From: Acidimicrobiia bacterium
Lineage (GTDB): Bacteria; Actinomycetota; Acidimicrobiia; IMCC26256; PALSA-610
Assembly: GCA_036271555.1 (NCBI GenBank)
Contig: DATBAK010000019.1
Location: forward strand, 1-64,000
Length of the DNA: 64,000 bases
Reading direction: 5' to 3'
Shown: one piece after another, positions 9,317 through 17,903 of the stretch
Numbering within the stretch: the first letter of the stretch is position 1
Layout of the letters: each line of letters opens with the position of its first letter
The notes under the pieces: generated by a model
The model's database searches: none
Seen by the model: the letters and a program-made list of their open reading frames with translations, nothing else
Told to the model about the DNA's origin: nothing
Position numbers and translations under genes: made by a program

Positions 9317-10215
9317 AGCTCGCAGTCACGGGCGGCTCGGGCTTCATCGGATCGCACGTCGTCGACAAGCTCTCCGACGCCGGTCACACCGTCGTCGTCA
9401 TCGACTCGCGCGCGCCCGCACGGCCGGACGTCGAGCACGCGCCGGTCGACCTGCGCGATCTCGACGCGCTCGTCGCCGCGACGCAGGGCTGCGACGCGAT
9501 CTTCCATCTCGCCGCCGTCGCGAACGTCAACGACGTGTACGCGAACCCGGTCGACGGTGTCGACGTCAACGTCACCGGCACCGCGCGCGTGCTCGAAGCC
9601 GGTCGCCGCAACGCGGTCGAGCGCGTGTTCTTCGCGAGCACGGTGTGGGTGTACGGCTCCGCGGTCGGCGACTCCGACCTGCGCGAGGACGCACTCTTCG
9701 ACACGCAGTTGCCCGCGCACCTCTACACCGCGTCGAAGATCGCGAGCGAGCTCGTGATCCGCAGCTTCGAGGAGCTGTACGGCGTGCCGTTCACGATCCT
9801 CCGCTACGGCGTGCCGTTCGGGCCCCGCATGCGCGACGAGCTCGTCATCCCGCGTTTCGTGCGCATGGCGCTCGCGGACGAGCCGATCACGATCGACGGC
9901 GACGGGCTCCAGTACCGCAACTACATCTACGTCGAGGATCTCGCCGACGCACACGTGCTCGCGCTCGACGATCTCGGGCGCAACGAGGTCTTCAACCTCG
10001 AGGGTCCGGCGCCGATCAGCCTGCGCGATCTCATCGCCACGCTCGAGGCCGTGCTCGGCCGCGAGATCGCGGTGCAGTACGGACCCGCGCGTCCCGGCGA
10101 CTTCCGCGGCCGCCCCGTGTCGGGTCGCAAGGCCGACAAGCTCCTCGACTGGAAGCCCCGCACCTCCTTCGAGGAAGGCCTCCGCCGCTACGTGGAGTGG
10201 TTCACGGCCGGTTGA
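9313..10215 (+). CDS. NAD-dependent epimerase/dehydratase (extended SDR)
   Basis: A 300-residue extended short-chain dehydrogenase acting on a nucleotide sugar. The NAD-binding GGSGFIGSH is at residues 7-15, the catalytic Tyr/Lys pair is in YTASK, and DLADAHVLALDD is typical of UDP-glucose 4-epimerase-like proteins. It overlaps the aminotransferase by 4 nt, so the two probably work on the same sugar. The 3' end overlaps the convergent membrane-protein gene by 14 bp. The exact substrate and product cannot be read from sequence. Confidence 0.9.
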   Translation: MKLAVTGGSGFIGSHVVDKLSDAGHTVVVIDSRAPARPDVEHAPVDLRDLDALVAATQGCDAIFHLAAVANVNDVYANPVDGVDVNVTGTARVLEAGRRNAVERVFFASTVWVYGSAVGDSDLREDALFDTQLPAHLYTASKIASELVIRSFEELYGVPFTILRYGVPFGPRMRDELVIPRFVRMALADEPITIDGDGLQYRNYIYVEDLADAHVLALDDLGRNEVFNLEGPAPISLRDLIATLEAVLGREIAVQYGPARPGDFRGRPVSGRKADKLLDWKPRTSFEEGLRRYVEWFTAG

Positions 10216-11410
10216 TTCCGTACACGTCGTAACGGTTGGCGGAAGCGATGTGGGTGACGGTGACGTGTTGCGGAGCGCAGAGGGCCTGATCGAGCGCGAG
10301 CTCGCGCAGCAGCTTTCCTTCGTTCTTGTGGAAGCCCGAGTCGTAGTGCGTGTAGACGACGACGCGGTCGACTCGACGCGCGCGCAGGAACGCGCAGTAC
10401 TCACCCGCGCTCGGCCACGTGCGCCGCACGATGCTCTCCGGGAAGAACTCGGAGTCGAGCCGCGCGCCGTGCTCGATGAGCAGGTACATGCCCATGCGGC
10501 GATCGGTCGTGCTCAGCACGCGGTACTCGAGCCCGGGTCGGTACGCGGCGGAGCGGATGAACGGCACGAGCGACGTCTCCGGGCTCTTGTGCAGGTCGCG
10601 CCACGCGGTGCGCGTGTCGAGCTGGCTCGCGAGCACGAGGCTCGTCGCGAGCATCGCCGCGAGCAGCGCGGGTGCCATCCATGGACGGACGCCGCGGCGG
10701 CGCAGCCACACGAGACCCATCGGCACGAGCACGACGAGCAGGCGCGGCGCCACCGTCTCGACGAAGTTGACGACCTTCACGCCCGTCGACGAGTCCGCGT
10801 ACGCGGGCGTGAGGAACACGAGCGCGACCGCGGGTGCGGCGATGACGAGCGAGGCCGCGTACGCCACCAACAACTTCCGTCGCTCGGGTTCGCAACGCAG
10901 CCAGAGCGCGACGACGATCGCGAGGATCGGGAGCACGACCGCCGCGTGCGTCGCCTGCCCGGCGCCCGCGAGCACGATCGCCCATCCGGTGTGCCCGCCG
11001 CGCCAGCACGCGATCGCCGCGAACCCGAACGCCATCGCCCACACGAACGGCAGCTGCCCGAGCACCGGCGCGACGATGAGGAACGGGTTCGCGAGCACGA
11101 GCGCGATCCACCACCAACCGCGGCGAAGTTCCGGGAAGGCCCAGAACGTCGTTCCGATCAGCCCGATCGATCCGACCACGAGCCACAGCGTGACGACCCA
11201 GTCGCCGAGCCACGGCCGCAGCAGCGCGGCGGTCACCCAGGGGAGGAACGCGTACGGGAACGCGAGTCCCTGACCGTGCCCGATGATCGCCATGTGGTAC
11301 GGAATGCCGTGCGTTCGCACCATCACGCGGCTCACGAACCAGACGTGCGCGTAGTTGCTGATCGTGTCGCTCGACACGAAGATGCGATGGCTCAGGATCG
11401 TGCCGAGCAC
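10202..11410 (-). CDS. Polytopic membrane protein of unknown function
   Basis: About 402 residues with many membrane helices and a hydrophilic C-terminal domain of about 110 residues. It resembles multi-spanning sugar-transfer or oligosaccharide-handling proteins, but I recognise no diagnostic motif. The start is uncertain. GTG 11410 lies inside the first hydrophobic stretch, while the open frame continues to 11689 across the divergent deacetylase gene with low-complexity, non-protein-like sequence. The neighbourhood (epimerase, deacetylase, GT2) suggests an envelope polysaccharide role (inference). Confidence 0.7.
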   Translation of the reverse strand: MLGTILSHRIFVSSDTISNYAHVWFVSRVMVRTHGIPYHMAIIGHGQGLAFPYAFLPWVTAALLRPWLGDWVVTLWLVVGSIGLIGTTFWAFPELRRGWWWIALVLANPFLIVAPVLGQLPFVWAMAFGFAAIACWRGGHTGWAIVLAGAGQATHAAVVLPILAIVVALWLRCEPERRKLLVAYAASLVIAAPAVALVFLTPAYADSSTGVKVVNFVETVAPRLLVVLVPMGLVWLRRRGVRPWMAPALLAAMLATSLVLASQLDTRTAWRDLHKSPETSLVPFIRSAAYRPGLEYRVLSTTDRRMGMYLLIEHGARLDSEFFPESIVRRTWPSAGEYCAFLRARRVDRVVVYTHYDSGFHKNEGKLLRELALDQALCAPQHVTVTHIASANRYDVYGINRP

Positions 11411-11458
11411 GACGAGCCATGCGATCGCGAGCGCGATCGCGGCGACGGCGCCTGATCG

Positions 11459-12418
11459 ATGACCGCGCTCGCGATCGCTCTCGGCCTCGTCGCCGCGTTC
11501 GTCGCGAGACGCGTTGCTCGCGGTCGTGGACGTGTCGCCATGGTGCTCGCCATGTGCGCGGGTGCGTTGGCGCTCTGGCTCTTCACCCAGACTCACGAGG
11601 ACGACCTCCGGGCGTACCTGGCGGTCGTGCTCGGACTCGCCGTCGGCATCGTGCTCGCAGGTTCGACGCGCGAGCCCGAAGCACGCCACCGCCGCGCGAC
11701 CGCCTTGGTCGCGCTCACGGTCGTCGCGGCGCTCGTCGTCGGTGGCTGGATCGGCTCGAACTCACCGACCGAGACGTGGCTCGGCCCGATCGTGAGCCAT
11801 GGCCCGCGCGATCGGTCCGAGGTCGCGCTCACGTTCGACGACGGACCGAACGTGCACGAGACGCTCGTTGTCGCGCACATCCTCGACTCGTTCGGCGTGA
11901 AGGGCACGTTCTTCACCGTCGGCAAGGCCCTCGCCGCGCGCCCCGACATCTCACGCGCGCTCCTGCGCGACGGCCAACTGCTCGGCGACCACTCCTACCA
12001 TCACGACCAGTGGCGCTGGCTCGACCCTCGCTACCCCGAGCTCGAGCGCGCGCAGGCCGGGTTCGAGAAGGAGCTCGGTGTCTGCCCGACCTTCTACCGC
12101 CCACCGCACGGCGAGCACACGCCGTTCATGTCGTGGGTGCTGGCGCGGAAGCACATGAAGATGATCGGGTGGGACACGTCGGCGGCCGACTGGGCGACGA
12201 AGAACCCGCACACGGTCGCGCGCCGCATCCTCGAACGCGTGCGGCCGGGTTCGATCGTCGTGTTGCACGACGGTCTCGACGGCGACCTCACCGCGGACCG
12301 CTCGGTCCTGACCGCCGCGCTGCCGATCATCCTGCGGGGGCTGCGCGCGAAGCACCTGCGAGTCGTGCGGCTCGATCGGATGCTCGGGGTCGCCGGGTAC
12401 GGCGCGTCGCACTGTTGA
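11459..12418 (+). CDS. Membrane-anchored polysaccharide deacetylase (NodB domain)
   Basis: A 319-residue carbohydrate esterase family 4 protein. Three hydrophobic segments occupy residues 1-100, followed by a NodB domain. Motif 1 is TFDDGP (125-130) with the catalytic base and metal Asp. Motif 2 is H178-S-Y-H-H182, the metal-binding histidines. FYRPPHGEHT is motif 3 and VVLHDG supplies the late catalytic His. It would remove N- or O-acetyl groups from a cell-wall or secreted glycan outside the membrane. It is divergent from the membrane-protein gene and convergent with the GT2 gene. Confidence 0.93.
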   Translation: MTALAIALGLVAAFVARRVARGRGRVAMVLAMCAGALALWLFTQTHEDDLRAYLAVVLGLAVGIVLAGSTREPEARHRRATALVALTVVAALVVGGWIGSNSPTETWLGPIVSHGPRDRSEVALTFDDGPNVHETLVVAHILDSFGVKGTFFTVGKALAARPDISRALLRDGQLLGDHSYHHDQWRWLDPRYPELERAQAGFEKELGVCPTFYRPPHGEHTPFMSWVLARKHMKMIGWDTSAADWATKNPHTVARRILERVRPGSIVVLHDGLDGDLTADRSVLTAALPIILRGLRAKHLRVVRLDRMLGVAGYGASHC

Positions 12419-12425
12419 TCGCCCG

Positions 12426-13211
12426 TCAGGCCGCGTGCGGGCCACGACGACGACGGCCCACGCGCACCCGCACCGCCGCGACGACCGCCATCACGAGGTC
12501 GACACCCACGTCGTAGAAGCTCGTGCGCGAGCGGTAGATCGGCACTGGCACGACGACGTCGTTGCGGACCGCGTACCCGAGCCGGCACAGCACGACCGCG
12601 ACCTCGATCGTCTCGCTGTACTTGTAGCCGCGGTAGTAGTCGAGCGCGTCGGCGAGCGCGCCGAGACGGAAGATGCGGTAGCCGGACTCGACGTCGTACA
12701 GCCGCCGGCCCGCGCACAGCGTCGCCCACGCGCTCATCACCCAGTTCCCGGCGCGCTTGTACGCGGGATAGCCGGAGAGGTCGCGGCGCGCGATCAGCGC
12801 GTCGAGCCCGGTCTCGATGGCCACGCGCTCGAGCACGTCGAGTGCGGTGAGGTCGTGCTGCCCGTCGGCGTCGACCGTGAACACGAGGTCGCGAGCGTCG
12901 AGGTCGCCGTCGCCGAGCCGCGTCCGCAGATCGGAGAACGCGAGGTAGTACGCAGCCGACATCCCACGGTTGTGCGCGAAGCCGAGCCGGCGCGCGCCGT
13001 CGTGCCCGGGCAGCCACGCGTCGATCACCGCGGCGGTGCCGTCGGTCGAGCCGTCGTCGACGACGATCAGCTCGTCGACGTGCGGATACAGCGTCTCGAG
13101 CACGGCCCTGACCGTGGCCTCCTCGTTGTACGCGGGGACGACCGCGATGCGGCGCGGGCGCGTCGCGCGCGCGTCGACCGAATGCGTGCGGCCCGCCGGC
13201 TCTTCCGTCAC
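12426..13211 (-). CDS. Family 2 glycosyltransferase
   Basis: A 261-residue GT-A fold transferase. The nucleotide-binding start is AVVPAYNEEATV (residues 23-34), followed by VVDDGSTDGT, and the metal-binding DADGQHD is near residues 114-120. There is no long C-terminal membrane domain, though the tail is hydrophobic then very basic. It resembles dolichol/polyprenyl-phosphate sugar synthases and soluble GT2 enzymes. The GTG start at 13211 is preceded by CAGACT, a possible -10 box, 6 nt upstream. It is divergent from the M15 gene with only 38 bp between them. Confidence 0.9.
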   Translation of the reverse strand: MTEEPAGRTHSVDARATRPRRIAVVPAYNEEATVRAVLETLYPHVDELIVVDDGSTDGTAAVIDAWLPGHDGARRLGFAHNRGMSAAYYLAFSDLRTRLGDGDLDARDLVFTVDADGQHDLTALDVLERVAIETGLDALIARRDLSGYPAYKRAGNWVMSAWATLCAGRRLYDVESGYRIFRLGALADALDYYRGYKYSETIEVAVVLCRLGYAVRNDVVVPVPIYRSRTSFYDVGVDLVMAVVAAVRVRVGRRRRGPHAA

Positions 13212-13249
13212 GGCGCCAGTCTGTCCGAACCACTCGCGATACTGGCTGC

Positions 13250-14560
13250 ATGAGCGCGCGCCGAATCACCGCCCCGGTTCTCACGATTCTCATCTCGGCC
13301 TTGATGGTCGGCGCCGCGATCTCGCCCGCGGCCGCCACGAACGCGGTGCAGCCCGCGAACCGGCCGACGCCGATCGCGGAGCAGCAGAACGGTCTCGTGG
13401 CTCCGAGCGCGCTGGTCACGATCGAGGGCGACTGCCGACTCGCGCGCGCGGCCGCGCCGAGCTTCGTGCACCTGCTCGCGGCGGCGCGCGCCGCGGGCGT
13501 GAACCTCGGCACCGACTCGTGCTACCGGCCGCTCTCGGACCAGATCTCGGTACGCGGCCAGGCGTGCACCAACGGCAACTGCGCGTGCGCGGCGACGATC
13601 AGCCCCACCGCGACCGTCGGCACGTCGTTCCACGGATGGGGCAAGGCGGTCGACCTCACCGTCGACGGCCACTCGTTGACCGACCCGTTCTCGACCGCGG
13701 AGGCGTGGCTGAACGCGCACGCCGCGACCTACGGCTGGAACCATCCTGCGTTCGCGCGGCTGGGCACCGCGTGCCCCGAGGCCTGGCACTGGGAGTGGGT
13801 CGGCGACGGGGGCGAGCTGCACGGCACGCCGATCGTCGCGAACGTGATGGGCGGCGCGGGTGCGAACGGCGCGCTGGCGACGATCACCGGGCTCGGCGCC
13901 GTGCACTGGGTCTCGGGCCCGCTCGCGACGTCCGCGCCCTCGCAGCCCGAGCTCTCACCCCTGGCGTGGGTCGTGGTCGGCGGCGCGGCCACACCGACGG
14001 GCGCGGGACTCTGGCGCGTCGCCGCCGACGGCGGCGTGTTCTCGTCCGGCGACGCGCACTTCTACGGCTCCACGGGCGCGCTGCACCTCAACCGGCCGAT
14101 CGTCGGGATGGCCTCGACCGCGAGCGGCCACGGCTACTGGCTGGTCGCGTCCGACGGTGGGATCTTCAGCTTCGGCGACGCGGCCTTCCGCGGGTCGACC
14201 GGCGCGCTGCGGTTGTTCCGTGGCGTGGTCGGGATGGCCTCGACGCCGGGTGGTCACGGCTACTGGTTGGTCGCGTCCGACGGCGGGATCTTCAGCTTCG
14301 GCGACGCCCGCTTCCAGGGCTCGACCGGCGCGATCCGCCTCAACGCACCGATCGTGGGGATGGCGGCGACGCCGAGCGGCCACGGCTACTGGCTGGCGGC
14401 GTCCGACGGTGGGATCTTCAGCTTCGGCGACGCCGGCTTCCACGGCTCCGACGGTGCCGACCCGAGCTCGTCGCCGGTCGCCGGGATCGTCGCCGCCCCA
14501 TCCGGCAACGGCTACCAGTTGATCCACGCGAACGGCGCAGTCGACAGCTTCGGCTCCTGA
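13250..14560 (+). CDS. Secreted M15-type D,D-carboxypeptidase with C-terminal FSFGDA repeats
   Basis: A 436-residue exported protein. A signal peptide covers about residues 1-29 (cleavage near AAA/AT). A VanY/DacB-like M15 zinc peptidase domain follows, with HGWGKAVDL (His and Asp zinc ligands) and WHWEW (third ligand). From about residue 243 there are four or more repeats of about 43 residues built on GYWLVASDGG-IFSFGDA, then STGA and PIVGMA, which look like beta-propeller blades. The enzyme part would trim peptidoglycan stem peptides and the repeats may bind wall or carbohydrate. GATACT 6 nt before the ATG is a candidate -10 box. Confidence 0.88.
   Translation: MSARRITAPVLTILISALMVGAAISPAAATNAVQPANRPTPIAEQQNGLVAPSALVTIEGDCRLARAAAPSFVHLLAAARAAGVNLGTDSCYRPLSDQISVRGQACTNGNCACAATISPTATVGTSFHGWGKAVDLTVDGHSLTDPFSTAEAWLNAHAATYGWNHPAFARLGTACPEAWHWEWVGDGGELHGTPIVANVMGGAGANGALATITGLGAVHWVSGPLATSAPSQPELSPLAWVVVGGAATPTGAGLWRVAADGGVFSSGDAHFYGSTGALHLNRPIVGMASTASGHGYWLVASDGGIFSFGDAAFRGSTGALRLFRGVVGMASTPGGHGYWLVASDGGIFSFGDARFQGSTGAIRLNAPIVGMAATPSGHGYWLAASDGGIFSFGDAGFHGSDGADPSSSPVAGIVAAPSGNGYQLIHANGAVDSFGS
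14041..14538 (+). repeat. Tandem intragenic repeats of about 126-129 bp (propeller-like blades)
   Basis: DNA encoding DGGIFSFGDA followed by GSTGA recurs at about 14150, 14276 and 14402, a period of about 126 bp, with diverged copies at both ends. Nucleotide identity between the central copies is high, for example the shared GTCGGGATGGCCTC, so they are recent or homogenised duplications. Confidence 0.85.
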
Positions 14561-14649
14561 CCGGATCGGGCCGGACTCGTTCCCGCAGGTCAGAGCCGTC
14601 GGCGGAAGCGTCCGGAGCGGCGAGCGGCGGCGGAGGCGACCAGAAAAAG

Positions 14650-14690
14650 TTGTAACTCTGGACTTGTAACGCGATTCGCGTTTCACTATC
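14650..14690 (+). promoter_or_regulatory. AT-rich promoter/operator region before the winged-helix gene
   Basis: TTGTAAC occurs twice (14650-14656 and 14664-14670) with a 14-bp period and is followed by the inverted repeat CGCGATTCGCG (14670-14680). This is one of the few AT-rich patches here and lies 16-46 bp before the GTG of a DNA-binding protein, so it is a plausible promoter with an autoregulatory operator. Confidence 0.4.
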
Positions 14691-14695
14691 TGGCG

Positions 14696-15007
14696 GTGCC
14701 CACCGTCTCGCTCGAGGAGCGCTCGAAGCTGCTGTTCGGCAACCGGCACCGGTTGCGGATCGGCGACTGCATCGCTTCCAAGACGCTGGTCACCGCACGC
14801 GAGATCGCCTCGCAACTCCACCTCGCCGACAGCGTCGTGCGCGCCGAGCTGCTCCGGCTCGCCGGTGCGGGCCTGCTCCACTCGCTCCCGTCGGTGCAGA
14901 AGGAGCGCTTCTACGAGATGGTCGTCGACCCCTTCTGGGACTACTGCCGTGAAGAGGTCGCCCGCTTCGGCAACCAACCGGTGCGAGGTGCGGAGCACCA
15001 GGCCTGA
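14696..15007 (+). CDS. Small winged helix-turn-helix protein
   Basis: A 103-residue protein. Residues 30-70 (TLVTAREIASQLHLADSVVR, then a wing ending HSLPSVQK) read as a MarR/ArsR-like winged helix with recognition helix around LADSVVRAEL. No cysteine cluster for metal sensing and no ligand domain is visible. It is probably a small transcription regulator of unknown target. The GTG start follows an AT-rich region with direct repeats that may be its operator. It is convergent with the sedolisin gene. Confidence 0.65.
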   Translation: MPTVSLEERSKLLFGNRHRLRIGDCIASKTLVTAREIASQLHLADSVVRAELLRLAGAGLLHSLPSVQKERFYEMVVDPFWDYCREEVARFGNQPVRGAEHQA

Positions 15008-15018
15008 CGGTCGGCCGC

Positions 15019-15037
15019 CGAAGGAGCGACCCCTTCG
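15019..15037. terminator. Hairpin between convergent genes
   Basis: CGAAGG (15019-15024) pairs with CCTTCG (15032-15037) over a 7-nt loop, flanked by a wider CGGTCG/CGACCG pairing (15008-15013 with 15036-15041). It lies in the 49-bp gap between convergent stop codons. There is no T-tract, as is usual at this GC content. Confidence 0.35.
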
Positions 15038-15056
15038 ACCGGCGGGTGGGGCCGAA

Positions 15057-16709
15057 CTACCCGATGATCGACACCGCGGCGCCGACGTCGGGCGTGCCGA
15101 CGCCGGTCGCGAAGTCGTAGCCCGGGGTCGCCGGGTACGGGCCGGTGTCGCCGAGGAGGATGTCGTGGAACGCCGCGGTGCCGCTCGCGGCGTAGAGCTT
15201 CGGACCCGCGAAGCCGAGGCCGTTGCCGGCCGCCGACTGGAGCCGGGCCCACACGCCGAGCATGAGCGGTGACGACAGGCTGGTGCCGCCGACACCCTCG
15301 GCCGTGCCGTTCACGTAGACGTTCGCGCCGCTGTTCGGGTCGGCGTCGAGCGCGACGTCGGGAACCGCGCGGCCGCACGCGATGCCGACGAGTCCGCACA
15401 CCGTGCCGAGCGGCGGGAGCACGCCGGTCTGGAACGACGCGGGCGACTCGAACAGGCTCGGGCCGCCGCCGCCGGCGAGCCACGCGATCTCCGCGTCGTA
15501 CGAACCGTCGGAGTTCGTGAGCAGCGTGGTGCCGCCGACCGAGATCACCCACGGGGACGACGCCGGGTAGCTCACGTCGGGCGCGCCCGCGGGCACGCCG
15601 TTCTCCGCGACGCCGACCGGGCAGAAGCCGCCGGTGTCGCCGGACGACGTGAAGACGGTCTGACCCTGCGCCGCGGCCTCCATGAAGATGTTGTCGTCGG
15701 CGAGCATCGAACCGCTGAGCGACGCCGCGAACTCGCACTCACCGAACGACGCGCTCGCGGCCTGGACGCTGCCGTCGGCCGCGAACTGGTTGAACTGCGC
15801 GGTGAGGCTCGCGTCGTCCATCGACGCGGCGTCGTAGATCGTGAGCGACGACACCGTGCCCGCCATTCCGGTCGAGTACTGCGTGTCCATGTCCCACTCG
15901 TCGAGACCGCTCGTGTCGGTGCTGCCCGGGCCGGAGATCGTCACCGGCACCGGCGCGAGACCGTTCGCGGTCTCCTCGGTGCGCAGGTCGGTCACGACAC
16001 CGGAGACGTCGCCCTCCGCGAAGACCCCGACCTTCGTGGCGCTCCCGGTCGGCGCCGACGCGGCGTCGTACGCGTTCCAGAAGCCCTGCGGGTTGTACGT
16101 GCACGGGTAGCCGACGCCGCTGACCGCGCAGCTCGCGGGGTCGGACTGCGTGACGGTCGGCGAAGCCTTCATCACGTTCGCGTTCGTGAGTCCGAGCACC
16201 GCGCCGACGGTGCCGGCGAGGCTCGCGGGCACCTGCGCGCCGGACGTGTTCGCGAACACCACATGGCCGTGCTGGCTGAACGACCGGATCGGCGTGTTGA
16301 ACGCGGCCGCGGCCTGAGAGGCGGTGCCGCTCGCAGTGACGAGCAGGCGGTTCGACGCGACCGCGACGTTCGTGAAGCCCTTGCTCGTGAGGTACGACGC
16401 GACCGCCTGGGCCTGGGCCGCCGACGGCGCGTAGCTCGCGGTGAACTGCGCGGGCGTGAGCACGTGACCGGAGCGGATCGAGCGCGTCAGCGCCGACTGG
16501 TTGTGGAGGTTCAACGCGAGCGCGACCCGGAGGGGCGTCGACGCGGCAGTGGTGCCGAGGTTGGTGGCGTCGACGAGCGTCTCGGCCTTCGTGGCGGTGG
16601 CGGCCCATGAGGCTGCGCCCGCCGGAGTGGGTACGAGCGCCAGGCTGCCGACGAGCGCGGCGGCGACGGCACTCGCGCCGAGCGTCGCGAGGACGCGGGT
16701 GCGAATCAT
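15057..16709 (-). CDS. Secreted sedolisin (S53, pro-kumamolisin type) serine-carboxyl peptidase
   Basis: A 550-residue exported protease. The signal peptide covers residues 1-32 (cleavage near AGAA). A pro-kumamolisin activation domain occupies about residues 50-190, followed by the S53 catalytic domain. The catalytic Glu271 and Asp275 are in DEWDMD, the oxyanion Asp358 is in SSGDTGG, and the nucleophile Ser477 is in GGTSLSSP. A calcium-site-like DPNSGAN precedes it. Family members work at acidic pH and self-activate. Upstream, GGGGGAG provides a ribosome site and a perfect 16-bp palindrome (16736-16751) lies in the leader. No regulator is adjacent except the convergent small HTH protein. Confidence 0.93.
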   Translation of the reverse strand: MIRTRVLATLGASAVAAALVGSLALVPTPAGAASWAATATKAETLVDATNLGTTAASTPLRVALALNLHNQSALTRSIRSGHVLTPAQFTASYAPSAAQAQAVASYLTSKGFTNVAVASNRLLVTASGTASQAAAAFNTPIRSFSQHGHVVFANTSGAQVPASLAGTVGAVLGLTNANVMKASPTVTQSDPASCAVSGVGYPCTYNPQGFWNAYDAASAPTGSATKVGVFAEGDVSGVVTDLRTEETANGLAPVPVTISGPGSTDTSGLDEWDMDTQYSTGMAGTVSSLTIYDAASMDDASLTAQFNQFAADGSVQAASASFGECEFAASLSGSMLADDNIFMEAAAQGQTVFTSSGDTGGFCPVGVAENGVPAGAPDVSYPASSPWVISVGGTTLLTNSDGSYDAEIAWLAGGGGPSLFESPASFQTGVLPPLGTVCGLVGIACGRAVPDVALDADPNSGANVYVNGTAEGVGGTSLSSPLMLGVWARLQSAAGNGLGFAGPKLYAASGTAAFHDILLGDTGPYPATPGYDFATGVGTPDVGAAVSIIG

Positions 16710-16810
16710 TCTGTGGTGAAGCTCCCCCGGGAGGGCTCGGCGCGCGCCGAGCGGGTTTGACGGGCGGCGCGTTACCCGCGCGCGTGGTCACCCAAACGGG
16801 GGAGGCGCGG

Positions 16811-17716
16811 TCAGCTCGACGCGCGCTCGAAGGGTTGCGCGAGCGCGGCGGGCTGGCGTCGCCGCACGCTGAAGACGGCCATGACGACGAGCGGCAGCAC
16901 GTACGGCGCGACGACGAGCAGCTGGGGGTTGAGCGTGTACCCGATCGCGGGAAGCGCGAGGCGCAGCGCGTCGGCGCCGCCGAAGAGGAAGCAGCCGGCG
17001 ATCGTGCCCCGCAGGGTCCAGCCGCCGAAGATGACGGCCGCGATCACGATGTAGCCCCGACCCGCGGTCATGTTCGTGGTGAACGTGCCGACCTCGCCCA
17101 CCGCGAGGAACGCGCCGCCGAGTCCCGACAGCGCGCCGCACCAGAGCAGTGCCTGCCGGCGCCGGCGGTCGACGTCGATGCCGCTGACGTCGGCGGCCGC
17201 GGGGTTCTCGCCGACCGCACGCAGCTCGAGGCCGAAGCGTCGGCGCTGCATCACCCACCACACGAACGGCACGAGCGCGTAGAGCGCGAACGCGGGCCAG
17301 CGCTCGGAGAACAGCGGCCGTCCGACGAAGGGAACGTGCGAGAGCACGGGGATCGTGAGGATGCCGGCCTGGTGCGCGTGCATCGCGAGCGTGTCGGCGA
17401 GGTAGCTCGTCACGCCGAGGGCGAGGACGTTCAGGGTGATCGCGACCACGAACGGGTTCGCGCGCGCGCGGTGACTCATGGTCCCTTGGATCGCGCCGAC
17501 GACGACGCCGACCGCGATGCCCCACAGGAGTCCCGCGCCCGCGTTGTGCATCACCGAGGAGCCGATCGCGCCCGCGTACGCGCCCGACAGCATCATCGCC
17601 TCGACCGACAGATTGAGCGTGCCGGCGCGTTCGGCGACGTACTCGCCGCACGCCGCGAACGCGAGCGGCACGCTCAACCGCACGGTGCTCGACAGGATCG
17701 TCGTGACGTCGCTCAC
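16811..17716 (-). CDS. BMP-type ABC importer, permease 2
   Basis: A 301-residue polytopic permease of the BPD_transp_2 family (YufQ/RbsC-like). Hydrophobic helices run throughout; NLSVEAMML near the N-terminus and the coupling-loop region LRAVGENPAAADVSGIDV are typical. The GTG at 17716 begins SDVTTILSSTVRL. The open frame extends upstream to 17902 only through repetitive DNA that translates to duplicated VGDPKGSRRRS stretches, so that extension is not real. It is the last gene of the importer operon. Confidence 0.92.
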   Translation of the reverse strand: MSDVTTILSSTVRLSVPLAFAACGEYVAERAGTLNLSVEAMMLSGAYAGAIGSSVMHNAGAGLLWGIAVGVVVGAIQGTMSHRARANPFVVAITLNVLALGVTSYLADTLAMHAHQAGILTIPVLSHVPFVGRPLFSERWPAFALYALVPFVWWVMQRRRFGLELRAVGENPAAADVSGIDVDRRRRQALLWCGALSGLGGAFLAVGEVGTFTTNMTAGRGYIVIAAVIFGGWTLRGTIAGCFLFGGADALRLALPAIGYTLNPQLLVVAPYVLPLVVMAVFSVRRRQPAALAQPFERASS

Positions 17717-17834
17717 GGTGCTTTCTCGCTTGCTCCTTCGCCGGCTCCCCTTCGGGTCGCCGACGACGGTGCTTTCTCGCTCGCTCCTTCGCCGGCTCCC
17801 CTTCGGGTCGCCGACTCGTACGCTCGCTGGCGAG
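17716..17834 (+). repeat. Two tandem copies of a 48-bp intergenic element (51-bp period)
   Basis: Copy 1 (17716-17763) and copy 2 (17767-17814) differ at one position, and copy 2 continues to 17834. In reverse complement the element contains GGGGAGCCGGCGAAGGAGC, so it supplies a Shine-Dalgarno sequence to the permease gene that follows on the minus strand. A related copy is found at 61883-61939 in the opposite orientation, before another ABC transporter gene. Confidence 0.85.
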
Positions 17835-17903
17835 GCTCGACGCTCGCTCCGCTCGCGCCTGCGGCCGCGTGTGAGTGAGCTCGTCGTGAGGCTTCGACAC
17901 ACA

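Noticed and set aside
14041-14538. CRISPR-like array
   Set aside because: The repeats are in frame, encode protein blades, and have no spacers of constant length.
17717-17902. N-terminal extension of permease 2 with repeated VGDPKGSRRRS segments
   Set aside because: The extension is the translation of an intergenic tandem repeat; the permease similarity begins at GTG 17716.
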